Shown here: one piece after another, positions 1 through 6,758 of the stretch
Layout: every line of letters begins with the position of its first letter
Numbering within the stretch: the first letter of the stretch is position 1
DNA from: CAMAVH01 sp035714115
Lineage (GTDB): Bacteria > Pseudomonadota > Alphaproteobacteria > SMXQ01
NCBI GenBank assembly: GCA_035714115.1
Contig: DASTMO010000084.1
Span: 1-13,122 of the forward strand
Length of the DNA stretch: 13,122 nt
Direction of reading: 5' to 3'
Notes under the pieces: generated by a model
Database searches by the model: none
The model's input: only the letters and a program-made list of their open reading frames with translations
Told to the model about the DNA's origin: nothing
Program-made: the position numbers and the translations under genes

Positions 1-729
1 GCTGCCCGAGCCGACGCCGACGAACAGCGCGAAAAGATCGCGTCGGCCGAGCTTGGCGATGGCCTCGAGCAGCAACCCCTGGCCTTTCCAGCGCGACAGA
101 CGTGCCGGCAGCATAACGATGCGGCGATCCTCCGGCAGGCGCCAGCCGGCGGCGAGCTGGATGATGCGCTCCTGGCTGACGCGCGCGGGATCGAAATGGG
201 CCACCTCGACGCCGCGGTGGATGACGCGGATGCGCGCCTCGTCGATTTTGTAGGTGGCGCGGATGTGATCGGCGATGAACTCGGAGATGGCGATGACCCG
301 TTCGCCGCGCGTCATCACCGCGTTATAGGCGCGCTTGAGCGGCGACTTGGCCCCGTAGGTGCCGTGGAAGGTCGTCATGAAATGGACGCCCTCTTTTTTC
401 GCCGCAGCCTCCGCGCTCCAGGCCGGCGCGCGCGAGCGGGCGTGAACGATGTCGACGCCTTGGGCAGCGATGACATCGCGCAGGCGGCCGACGTTCTTGC
501 GCATGACGAAGGGGTTCTTCGAGGCGAGCGGCAGCGTCACATGCTTGGCGCCGACGCGATCCAGCTCGCGCGCCAGCGGGCCGCCTTCGGAGGCGACGAT
601 GGCGTTCCAGCCCGCCGCGACCAACGCCTTGGCGACATCCACCGTGCCGCGCTCGACGCCGCCGGCGGCGCCGTTGGCGCTGCCCAGCGCGGGGAGGACT
701 TGCAGGACTGTCGGTTGGCTTTGGCCCAA
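1..729 (-). CDS. Glycosyltransferase family 4 protein, C-terminus cut by window edge
   Basis: Cytoplasmic GT-B-fold enzyme that would transfer a sugar from a nucleotide-sugar donor, probably in cell-surface polysaccharide or lipopolysaccharide synthesis; the acceptor cannot be told. The 243 visible residues hold the acceptor-side domain (about 8-180), with the glycine-rich loop GGVERGTVDVA at 23-33, FHGTYG at 121-126 and the AISEF segment at 147-151. The donor-side domain then begins, with MLPARLSRWKGQG at 206-218. The catalytic E-x7-E region would lie beyond the left edge. No ATG is available: the frame is open from a stop at 781-783, and TTG at 729 is the best start, placing TVLQVLPAL near the N-terminus as in relatives. 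I see no clear ribosome binding site. It is divergent from the hydrolase at 789. Family is secure; start and substrate are not. Confidence 0.88.
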   Translation of the reverse strand, partial: MGQSQPTVLQVLPALGSANGAAGGVERGTVDVAKALVAAGWNAIVASEGGPLARELDRVGAKHVTLPLASKNPFVMRKNVGRLRDVIAAQGVDIVHARSRAPAWSAEAAAKKEGVHFMTTFHGTYGAKSPLKRAYNAVMTRGERVIAISEFIADHIRATYKIDEARIRVIHRGVEVAHFDPARVSQERIIQLAAGWRLPEDRRIVMLPARLSRWKGQGLLLEAIAKLGRRDLFALFVGVGSGS

Positions 730-788
730 GGGATAATCGGTGCTAGTAGCAGGGACGCCCGCCAGTAATTGCCCGAAAGGTCACGCCG
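730..788. promoter_or_regulatory. Short divergent intergenic region with a possible -10 box
   Basis: Fifty-nine bases separate two divergent genes that both appear to start with TTG. On the plus strand GATAAT at 732-737 resembles a sigma-70 -10 box for the hydrolase, but no good -35 lies at the right distance. GAAAGG at 774-779 is a reasonable Shine-Dalgarno match nine bases before the TTG at 789 and supports that start. Promoter assignment is an inference from motif resemblance only. Confidence 0.25.
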
Positions 789-1538
789 TTGCAACAGAAG
801 CCCGCTTTGCTGGCCCGCCCGGGACGTCCCGCCATCGCCTACGCCGCCGATCCCGGCCGCGGTCCCACCGTGGCGTTCTTTTCCGGCTTCATGTCGGACA
901 TGACCGGCAAGAAAGTCCAGGATCTGGCCGCCTTCTGCCAAGAGCGCGGCCAGGCCATGTTGCGCTTCGATTACCGGGCGCATGGCCAGTCGGAAGGTGT
1001 CTTTGAGGAAACCGGCCTGGCCGACTGGCTGGAAGACGCGCTCGACTGCATCGACACCACGAGCGGCCCGCTGCTGCTGGTCGGCTCCTCCATGGGCGGG
1101 TGGCTCATGCTGCTCGCCGCGCTGGCGCGAAAAGAGCGCGTCGTCGGCATCGTCGGCATCGCCGCCGCGCCCGACTTCACCGAAGACCTGGTGTGGAACC
1201 TGATGACCGGCGCCGACCGCGAGAAGCTGATGCAGGACGGCGTCTTCCCGCAGCCCTCCGCCTACAGCGACCAGCCCTACCTGATCACGCGCAAGCTGAT
1301 CGAGGACGGCCGCAAGAACCTGCTGCTGAACGGCCCCATCGCGCTCGATTGCCCCGTGCGCCTGCTGCACGGCATGAAGGATGGCGACGTGCCTTACAAA
1401 ACCAGCCTGCGCCTCGCCGAGAAACTGACCAGCGGCGACGCCACCGTCACCCTGATCAAAGACGGCGACCATCGCCTGTCGCGCGATCCCGATCTGGCGG
1501 CGATCCGCAAGGCCGTCGCCGAGCTCAGCGGCTTTTAG
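789..1538 (+). CDS. Alpha/beta hydrolase, ABHD10-like (acyl-protein thioesterase/esterase family)
   Basis: A 249-residue serine hydrolase with no signal peptide, so probably cytoplasmic. The nucleophile elbow is GSSMGG at 99-104 (Ser101), the likely acid is Asp198 in RLLHGMKDGDVPY (191-203), and the likely base is His228 in DGDHRLSRD (225-233). GFMSDMTGKK at 33-42 would hold the oxyanion-hole region, followed by RFDYRAHGQSEG at 59-70. The block HGMKD-x2-VP, the GSSMGGW elbow and the overall length resemble mitochondrial ABHD10, an S-depalmitoylase and acyl-glucuronidase in animals; this comparison is from memory. The bacterial substrate is unknown and could be an acyl-protein, a thioester or a small ester. 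The start is TTG with GAAAGG nine bases upstream. The gene converges with the SDR gene, stop codons seven bases apart, leaving no room for a separate terminator. Confidence 0.88.
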   Translation: MQQKPALLARPGRPAIAYAADPGRGPTVAFFSGFMSDMTGKKVQDLAAFCQERGQAMLRFDYRAHGQSEGVFEETGLADWLEDALDCIDTTSGPLLLVGSSMGGWLMLLAALARKERVVGIVGIAAAPDFTEDLVWNLMTGADREKLMQDGVFPQPSAYSDQPYLITRKLIEDGRKNLLLNGPIALDCPVRLLHGMKDGDVPYKTSLRLAEKLTSGDATVTLIKDGDHRLSRDPDLAAIRKAVAELSGF

Positions 1539-1545
1539 TCTTCGA

Positions 1546-2421
1546 TTAAGACGGGCTCGCGCCCTTTGCCAGCGCTTCCAGCCCGGCTTTGTAATCCGGA
1601 TAGCGCAGCACGACGCCAAGCTCGGTCTTGATGCGCGCATTCGAGACGCGCTTGTTGTCGTCATAAAAGCTGCGCGCCATCGGCGAGAGCTGGGCTTGAT
1701 CGAACGGCACCAGCGGCGGCGGCGTCACGCCCAACAGCTCGCAGGCATAGCGGATCACTTCCTCGGGCGGCGCCGGATTGTCGTCGCACAGGTTATAGGC
1801 CGCGCCCGGGTTCGGCTTGGCGATGGAGGCGCGCAACACTTCGGCGATATCGTCGACATGGATGCGCGAGAAGACCTGGCCCGGCTTGTCGATGCGCTGG
1901 GCGCGCCCCTCGCGCACGGTCATCAGCGCGTTGCTGTGCGGCCCGTAGATGCCGGCGAGGCGAAATAGATGCACGGGAAGTCCGAGCGCGAGCCAGCCAT
2001 TCTCGGCATCGACGCGGCGCTGGCCGCGCTCGCCGCTGGGCCGCAAGTCGCTGGTCTCATCGACCCAAGCGCCTTGGCGATCGCCATAAACGCCGGTGGT
2101 CGAGAGATAACCGAGCCAGGCGACGGATGTGAGCGCCGCGAGATCGGCGGCGTGATGGCGCAAGACCGGATCGCCGGCTTTTCCGGGCGGCGCGGAGATC
2201 AGCAGATGCGTCGCGCCTGCCAGAGCCCCGTCAAAATCCGCCATCGGCACGTCACCATCGAACAGAAAGGTCTCGATACCCTCGCTCGCCAGCGCCGCTG
2301 CCTTTTCCTGACTGCGGCAGGTTCCCGCCACGGTCCAGCCTTCTGCTAATAGCATGCGCGACAAAGCGAGCGCCGAAGCGCCGAGGCCGAAGCAGAACAA
2401 GCGGGATGAGGCGGCAGGCAT
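1546..2421 (-). CDS. Atypical SDR, NAD(P)-dependent epimerase-like protein (YeeZ-type)
   Basis: A 291-residue Rossmann-fold protein of the extended/atypical SDR group. The dinucleotide loop is FGLGASALAL at 11-20. TCRS after the second strand (34-37, Arg36) suggests preference for NADP(H). LLISAPPG at 73-80, YLSTTGVYG at 105-113, FRLAGIYGP at 153-161 and SRIHVDDIA at 185-193 are typical of YeeZ-like proteins. The usual Tyr-x3-Lys pair is absent: Tyr112 is followed by GDRQ. This matches the 'atypical SDR' class, so an ordinary epimerase or dehydratase reaction should not be assumed. The substrate is unknown. The start at 2421 is chosen because the residues after it match the family N-terminus; ATG at 2430 (294 residues) is equally possible and neither has a strong ribosome binding site. 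It is divergent from the TPR gene. Confidence 0.85.
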   Translation of the reverse strand: MPAASSRLFCFGLGASALALSRMLLAEGWTVAGTCRSQEKAAALASEGIETFLFDGDVPMADFDGALAGATHLLISAPPGKAGDPVLRHHAADLAALTSVAWLGYLSTTGVYGDRQGAWVDETSDLRPSGERGQRRVDAENGWLALGLPVHLFRLAGIYGPHSNALMTVREGRAQRIDKPGQVFSRIHVDDIAEVLRASIAKPNPGAAYNLCDDNPAPPEEVIRYACELLGVTPPPLVPFDQAQLSPMARSFYDDNKRVSNARIKTELGVVLRYPDYKAGLEALAKGASPS

Positions 2422-2509
2422 GCCCGCCATATGAGGGCAGCCGCCGAAGCGATGCAAGGGTGGCGGCGCGAGGCTTGCGAAGCGGCGCGACTCGGACCAT
2501 CTTGCGGGG

Positions 2510-3298
2510 ATGCGCACCCTGCCCCTCGCCCTTTTCCTGGTTTTGGCCGCCGCGCTGCCGGCGCACGCGCAAACCACCGCCGAGCAGCACAATGCCGATT
2601 ACGCCGAATGCGTGAAGCTGGCGGCCAAGAACCCCGACGCCGCGATCGAGCGGGCTCAGAAATGGTGGCAGAGCGGCGCCAACCGCGCAGCGCGCCAATG
2701 CCTCGGCTACGCGCTGGCGCAGAAGGGCCAATATGTGCAGGCCGGCAAGATTTTCGAGGATCTCGCCGACGACGCGCAGGCCCAGGTCGCCGATCTGAAA
2801 GCCGATCTCTACGGCCAAGCCGGCCAGGCCTACTATCTCGCCGGCATGAACGCCGACGCCGCCGACGTGTTCGGTAAAGCGCTCGCCATCCGGCCGCGCG
2901 ATCCCGATCTGCTGATCGACCGCGCCGTAGCGCGCGACGAAGCGGGTCAGCATTTCGAGGCGATCGACGATCTCAACGCCGCCATCGAGATCGACGCCAA
3001 CCGGCCAGAAGCCTGGCTCTATCGCGCCGCCGCCTATCGCCATATCGGCTCGCTCGATCTGGCGCTGGACGACGCCAACCGCGCCGTCACCATGTCGCAG
3101 CGCAGCCCGGAGGCTTTGTTCGAGCGCGCGCAGATCCGCGAGCAGCGCAAGGACATCTCCGGCGCGCGCGAGGATTTTCAGACGTTGATCAAGAGCGCGC
3201 CGAAAAGCGTTCAGGCGCAAGAGGCGGCCAAGCGCCTGAAAACGCTCGGCCAGGCTCCCGCGCCGGCAGCGAAACCGCCGGCGCAGAAGAAGCCATAA
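2510..3298 (+). CDS. Periplasmic tetratricopeptide-repeat protein
   Basis: A 262-residue exported helical-repeat protein, probably a periplasmic scaffold or adaptor with no catalytic motif. Residues 1-20 form a clean signal peptide (hydrophobic LALFLVLAAAL, then AHA before Gln21). About five TPR units follow at roughly 57-90, 98-131, 132-165, 166-199 and 200-233, best seen in YGQAGQAYYLAGMNADAADV and in AYRHIGSLDLALDDANRAV. The tail (247-262) is Ala/Pro/Lys-rich and probably disordered. Cys34 and Cys64 flank the first helical pair and are the only cysteines in the mature part, so a disulfide is likely in the periplasm; this is inference. A GGGG lies directly before the ATG, too close for an ideal ribosome binding site. 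The partner is unknown. The stop lies three bases from the convergent SIMPL-like gene. Confidence 0.85.
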   Translation: MRTLPLALFLVLAAALPAHAQTTAEQHNADYAECVKLAAKNPDAAIERAQKWWQSGANRAARQCLGYALAQKGQYVQAGKIFEDLADDAQAQVADLKADLYGQAGQAYYLAGMNADAADVFGKALAIRPRDPDLLIDRAVARDEAGQHFEAIDDLNAAIEIDANRPEAWLYRAAAYRHIGSLDLALDDANRAVTMSQRSPEALFERAQIREQRKDISGAREDFQTLIKSAPKSVQAQEAAKRLKTLGQAPAPAAKPPAQKKP

Positions 3299-3301
3299 AG
3301 G

Positions 3302-4042
3302 CTATTTGCTCGGCGAGAGCGTGACGGTGGCCTGCAGAGTCAGCTTCTGCGCCACGGCGACATCGCCGCCCGCATCGAACGACGCGCCGCCCGCTGCGGC
3401 CATCGGCGCCGCTTCGGCCTGCATCCGCATCATCGGCACCACGGTCTGCTGGAAGTCGACGCGCGCCACGCGATAGGCGCGGTCCGGCCAGGTCTTGCCG
3501 GCCTGCTCCGCTTCCTGCTTCGCCTGGGCGTAGAGCTTGGCGCGCAGCTTGGCGAGCGTCGCCTCGCGCTCTTCCAGCGTCGGCGTGAATTGCGTCGCGG
3601 CGATGCGCAGCTGCAGCCCCGGCTGGCTCAAGCTCTTGGCGCGATCATCGAGACCGCCCAGCGACTTTTCAGCCAGACGCGTTTCGGCGGTGACGCGCCA
3701 GCGCTCAAGGCCGGCCGAGTCCTGGCTGCGCGTGAACTGCGAGAGGCGCCAGTCGGCTTCCGGCGACAGCTTCTTCAAAGCGTCCAGCATGCGGTCGCGC
3801 ACGCTGGCGCGGTTTTCGCCGGCAATCGCCACATCGGCAGATGCGACGACGCGCGCCGTCTTGGTCTCGACCCAATCCTCCGCCGCCAATTGCAGCACGA
3901 TCTCGTCGCGCGGCATGTCGGCGGCTTGCGCCTGTGCCTGGCCGATGGCGGTGACGGCAGAGAGCAGCGCGCCGAGCACCGGCAGAACGGCCGGGCCGGC
4001 CGACAAAAGCGCGCGCAGGGAACTGACGTTGAGGGCGGGCAT
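3302..4042 (-). CDS. Secreted SIMPL-domain (DUF541-like) protein
   Basis: A 246-residue exported protein. Residues 1-41 form a long signal peptide (hydrophobic 8-34, then AQAQA before Ala41). The body resembles the SIMPL/DUF541 fold: an N-terminal strand region (45-75), a helical stretch (77-95), the ETRLAEKSLGGLDDRAKSL segment at 120-138, a strand with FTPTLEEREATLAKLRAKLY leading into an Ala/Gln-rich helix (152-182), and a C-terminal strand ending LQATVTLSPSK. Members are periplasmic or outer-membrane-associated beta-rich proteins, a few linked to stress resistance; a biochemical role is not established. This copy lacks the usual opening VTVxGEGxV motif, so it is a divergent member. The start is strongly supported: GGAGG at 4052-4056 lies nine bases before the ATG. 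Family assignment is moderate; export is fairly sure. Confidence 0.72.
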   Translation of the reverse strand: MPALNVSSLRALLSAGPAVLPVLGALLSAVTAIGQAQAQAADMPRDEIVLQLAAEDWVETKTARVVASADVAIAGENRASVRDRMLDALKKLSPEADWRLSQFTRSQDSAGLERWRVTAETRLAEKSLGGLDDRAKSLSQPGLQLRIAATQFTPTLEEREATLAKLRAKLYAQAKQEAEQAGKTWPDRAYRVARVDFQQTVVPMMRMQAEAAPMAAAGGASFDAGGDVAVAQKLTLQATVTLSPSK

Positions 4043-4135
4043 GGCGAAGAGCCTCCGGTCATTGGGGGAGACCGATGCTAACCTTCTGAACGCGGCGAAA
4101 CTATGACGCGACGCAGCAGCCGCGGCCGAGTTCCG
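4043..4135. other. Intergenic spacer before the SIMPL-like gene
   Basis: Ninety-three bases separate the end of the small membrane protein gene (TAA at 4136-4138) from the SIMPL-like start. The only feature I can support is the Shine-Dalgarno GGAGG (minus strand, 4052-4056). I see no convincing hairpin with a T-run, so read-through from the upstream minus-strand genes into the SIMPL-like gene is possible. Confidence 0.4.
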
Positions 4136-4600
4136 TTAATTTTTCAGATGAGACAGGTATTTTTGCGCGAATGCGCGCCAGTCGCCGTCGGGCGAATCGC
4201 AGCCGATGCTGTCATCTTTCGCCAGCCGCAGGCCGAGGCCGCCGACCGCCCACAGCTTCTCCCAGCCTTCCTCGCCGCTGAGCGCCATGTCGAGCGCGCG
4301 CAGGCGCACGCGCTTGGCATGCCAGCGCGGCACGAACCAAAAGGCCAGCAGGCCGGTGATGAGCAGGCTGGCGGCGAAGCCGATATAGCCGAAGTCGTAG
4401 GTGTATTGCGCGACGACCAAGACGACCATGGCGTAGGGCACGATATGCTCCCACATCTTGAAGACGGGCGAGCCGCGCTTGTTCAGGTCGAAATATTTCA
4501 GACCGAGATGCATCTCGCCATTGAGATAGCCCTGGCACACCAGGCCATGCGGGCCTTCCAGCTTGTCGGGGTCGATGAAGGGCTTGGTCAGATCGGTCAT
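4136..4600 (-). CDS. Small two-helix membrane protein, function unknown
   Basis: I do not recognise a named family. The 154-residue protein has a soluble N-terminal segment (1-50) with GLVCQGYLNGEMHLGLKYFD at 19-38, two hydrophobic segments (about 53-68 and 71-90), then a basic stretch PRWHAKRVRLRALDMAL at 91-107. It ends in a soluble tail with EEGWEKLWAVGGLGLRL (110-126) and CDSPDGDWRAFAQKYL (134-149). By the positive-inside rule the basic stretch should be cytoplasmic, which with two helices puts both ends in the cytoplasm. ATG at 4600 has TAGGA six bases upstream. The gene starts 20 bases after the stop of the FzlA-like gene, so the two are almost certainly co-transcribed. That pairing hints at a cell-envelope or division role, which is inference only. 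Confidence 0.8.
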   Translation of the reverse strand: MTDLTKPFIDPDKLEGPHGLVCQGYLNGEMHLGLKYFDLNKRGSPVFKMWEHIVPYAMVVLVVAQYTYDFGYIGFAASLLITGLLAFWFVPRWHAKRVRLRALDMALSGEEGWEKLWAVGGLGLRLAKDDSIGCDSPDGDWRAFAQKYLSHLKN

Positions 4601-4620
4601 GCTGGTCCTAGAAATCGGGC

Positions 4621-5298
4621 CTAAAAATCGGGATCGGCGTAGTGCTTGGGCGGCGGCACGCCGGGGATGTGGTCGGCGAGGATCGGGCGGAAGGTCTTGC
4701 GCGACTTGATGCGCGCGTACCAGACGCGCGCTTCGGGATGATCGTCCCACGGGACGTCGCCGACGTAGTCGAGGCAGGAGATATGCGCCGCGGCGGCGAT
4801 GTCGGCGAGCGAGAAATCGTCGCCGGCGAGCCAGCTGCGCCGCTCCGTCAGCCAGGCGACATAATCGAGATGCATGTGGATGTTGGCATGGCCGGCGCGG
4901 ATGGCGCTCGAATCGGGCTGGCCCAACCCCAAGAAGCGCTTCTGGATTTTCTCGCCGACGAGATTGACGGTGACCTCGCGCTGGAATTTGAGGTCGAACC
5001 AGGCGACCAGGCGGCGCACTTCGGCGCGCGCGGCGGGCGTCTCGCCATAAAGCGACTTGCCCTTGGCCGAGGGATGCATCTCTTCGAGATATTCGCAGAT
5101 CACGCCGCTGTCGACGACGGTGGTGCCGTCCTCGTCGACCAGCACGGGCACCTGCCCGGCCGGATTGAGCGCGAGGAATTCGGGACGGCGCTCCCAGGTC
5201 TTCTCGACCTTCATCTCGAACTCCAGGCCTTTCTCGGCCAGGACGATGCGGACTTTGCGGCTAAAGGGCGAAAGCCAGAGATGATAGAGGCGGCGCAT
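4621..5298 (-). CDS. fzlA: GST-fold protein, probable FtsZ-binding division factor FzlA
   Basis: A 225-residue glutathione S-transferase fold. The thioredoxin-like N-domain (1-80) has LYHLWLSPFSRKVR at 4-17 (Ser10 in the catalytic position), the cis-proline QVPVL at 49-53 and the VDSGVICEYL segment at 62-71 that normally holds the glutathione gamma-glutamyl group. The helical C-domain has WFDLKFQREVT (100-110), RAGHANIHMHLDY (134-146), SWLAGDDFSLADIAAAAH (155-172), LDYVGDVPWD (176-185), KSRKTFRPILAD (198-209) and the tail PPPKHYADPDF. From memory, this set is the signature of FzlA, the Caulobacter protein that binds FtsZ, curves its filaments and signals through it to septal wall synthesis. 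FzlA is not known to be a glutathione enzyme. The start ATG lacks a good Shine-Dalgarno. A plain GST is the alternative. Confidence 0.78.
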   Translation of the reverse strand: MRRLYHLWLSPFSRKVRIVLAEKGLEFEMKVEKTWERRPEFLALNPAGQVPVLVDEDGTTVVDSGVICEYLEEMHPSAKGKSLYGETPAARAEVRRLVAWFDLKFQREVTVNLVGEKIQKRFLGLGQPDSSAIRAGHANIHMHLDYVAWLTERRSWLAGDDFSLADIAAAAHISCLDYVGDVPWDDHPEARVWYARIKSRKTFRPILADHIPGVPPPKHYADPDF

Positions 5299-5348
5299 GG
5301 CGGGCTAATCTACAGGAGGAGCCCGCCACGGCCAAGCGCCGGGCGGGC
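5299..5348 (-). promoter_or_regulatory. fzlA leader with two mutually exclusive GC hairpins
   Basis: Read on the minus strand, the spacer contains GCCCGCC (5342-5348), GGCGGGC (5321-5327) and GCCCGCC again (5299-5305), the last directly abutting the fzlA ATG. The middle arm can pair with either flank. Pairing with the first arm gives 7 bp, extended by CGGC/GCCG past a one-base bulge around a five-base loop. Pairing with the last arm gives 7 bp with a 15-base loop and would cover the region where the ribosome binds. The arms are seen directly; any regulatory switching is inference. Confidence 0.35.
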
Positions 5349-5356
5349 GTTTTCCC
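5321..5356 (+). terminator. Strong hairpin between permease and fzlA, T-run on the plus strand
   Basis: On the plus strand GCCCGCC (5321-5327), one bulged A, CGGC, the loop CAAGC, GCCG and GGCGGGC (5342-5348) form an 11-bp stem followed by GTTTTCCCCC. This has terminator shape for plus-strand transcripts, although no plus-strand gene ends here. For minus-strand transcripts leaving the permease the same stem forms but lacks a U-run. It could block antisense transcription into the permease gene, or act as a processing or stability hairpin. Confidence 0.4.
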
Positions 5357-5371
5357 CCGTTTTCGGCGGCG

Positions 5372-6724
5372 TCAGGCCTTGGCCCGGAGGCGGCCCCAGA
5401 CCAGCAGCGGGACGCCGAGCAGCACGATCCCCAGGCCAAGCAGCGACGGCAGGCCGGCATAGGTGCTTTGGGCGAAATCGATGCCCGAATGCAGCATGAA
5501 GCCGCAGGTGAGAACGAATATCGCCGGCGTCACCGGATAGAGCGGCACGCGGAAAGGGCGCGGCGTCTGCGGATCGCGCAGGCGCAGCACGATGACCGAC
5601 AGCGCCACCAACAGCATGAAGAACCAGAAGATCGGGGTGACGTAATTCACCATGGCCTTGACGCCGTCGAGCGTCACCGCGCCGACGACGACCAGCAGCA
5701 GCGACAGCGCGCCCTGGACCAGCAAGGCATTGCGCGGCGTATCGCGGGCCGCGTCCCACTGGCCGAGCGCCGCGAGCGGCGGGAAATTCTGGCCCAGCGC
5801 GTAATTGGTGCGCGAACCGGTGAAGATGGTGGCGTTCGCGGTGGAGAGCGCGGCCAGAATGACCGCTGCGGTGAGAATGAACGCGCCGGCAGCGCCGAAC
5901 TCCCGGCCCATCAGTTCGGCGCCGATGGTGGTGGACTTGCGCATGCCCTCGAGACCGAGAACGCGCAGATAAGCGATGTTGATGAGCACGTAGATGACGG
6001 TGATCAGCGTCAGGCTGAGCACCATGACGCGCACCATGTTGCGGCTCGGGTTCTTCACTTCGGCGGAAAGATAGGCCGCCTCGTTCCAGCCGCCGTAGGT
6101 CAGCAGGATGAAGATCATGGCGACGCCGATGGCCGTGGACGGGCCACCGGACGCGGCGGCGACGGGCGCCTGCGACGCCGGCAAGCCGTTGATCAGTCCG
6201 CCGACGACGGCGGCGACGAGGATGAGGACGATGCTGCTGGCGAGCAGATTCTGCAGCATCTTACCCGGTGTCGCGCCCATCAGGTTGGCCCAGGTCAGCA
6301 CCACCACGGCGACGGCGGCGTAGATCGCCGAGCTGTAGGTGCCAAGGCTGTAAAGCCGGGTCGCGTAATCGCCGAGGATGAAGCAGACCAACGCGATGGC
6401 GCCGGTCTGGATCACGCCAAGCCGCGCCCAGGCGAAGATGAAACCGACGTTGCGGCCGAAAGCCTTGGTGATGAAATGGTATTCGCCGCCGGCGTTGGGA
6501 TAGGCGCTGGTCAATTCGGCGTAGCACAGCGCGCCGATCAGCGAGATGACGCCGCCGCCGATCCACAGCAGCAGCACGTCGCGCTCGCTGGCGGCGTTCA
6601 TCGCCACCAAAGCCGGGAAGGTGAAAATGCCGATGCCGATGACGATGCCGACGATCATGGCGATGGCATCGAACTGCGACAGGGATTGAACCGGCTGGGC
6701 CGGCGAAGCGACTTGCTGGGTCAT
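5372..6724 (-). CDS. APC-family amino acid permease (LAT-like)
   Basis: A 450-residue inner-membrane transporter of the amino acid-polyamine-organocation superfamily, predicted to move amino acids by exchange or with a cation. About twelve hydrophobic helices are visible. The first (about 18-42) carries the unwound substrate loop GIVIGIGIFTFPAL. ELTSAYPNAGGEYHFITKAFG at about 70-90 is the conserved helix 2-3 region, YGGWNEAAYLSAEVKNPSRN at about 213-232 matches helix 6 and its loop, and RPFRVPLYPVTPAIFVL in the last third is typical of the family. Length is normal and I see no defect. Substrate cannot be read from the sequence. It starts 34 bases after the exported methyltransferase-like gene and is probably co-transcribed with it. 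The ATG at 6724 has only a weak ribosome binding site. Confidence 0.92.
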   Translation of the reverse strand: MTQQVASPAQPVQSLSQFDAIAMIVGIVIGIGIFTFPALVAMNAASERDVLLLWIGGGVISLIGALCYAELTSAYPNAGGEYHFITKAFGRNVGFIFAWARLGVIQTGAIALVCFILGDYATRLYSLGTYSSAIYAAVAVVVLTWANLMGATPGKMLQNLLASSIVLILVAAVVGGLINGLPASQAPVAAASGGPSTAIGVAMIFILLTYGGWNEAAYLSAEVKNPSRNMVRVMVLSLTLITVIYVLINIAYLRVLGLEGMRKSTTIGAELMGREFGAAGAFILTAAVILAALSTANATIFTGSRTNYALGQNFPPLAALGQWDAARDTPRNALLVQGALSLLLVVVGAVTLDGVKAMVNYVTPIFWFFMLLVALSVIVLRLRDPQTPRPFRVPLYPVTPAIFVLTCGFMLHSGIDFAQSTYAGLPSLLGLGIVLLGVPLLVWGRLRAKA

Positions 6725-6758
6725 GCAGAACTCGCTGTGCGGGGGCTAAAGGAAAGGA

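Noticed and set aside
1518..1536. Possible terminator at the end of the hydrolase gene (GCCG/CGGC followed by TTTT)
   Set aside because: The stem is only four base pairs and lies inside coding sequence, so it is not distinguishable from chance.
537..1664. A 375-codon minus-strand open frame spanning the hydrolase gene
   Set aside because: It overlaps the hydrolase on the opposite strand and both neighbours in wrong frames; the real minus-strand glycosyltransferase is in another frame.
2422..2592. Upstream extension of the SDR frame
   Set aside because: The added residues are Arg/Cys-rich and unlike the family, and the extension would run into the divergent TPR coding region.
2252..3220. A 322-codon minus-strand open frame opposite the TPR gene
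   Set aside because: Shadow of the TPR gene and of the SDR in another frame; no domain pattern.
4601..4750. Upstream extension of the small membrane protein frame
   Set aside because: It overlaps the FzlA-like gene in another frame and is Arg/Pro-rich; ATG 4600 has a good ribosome binding site.
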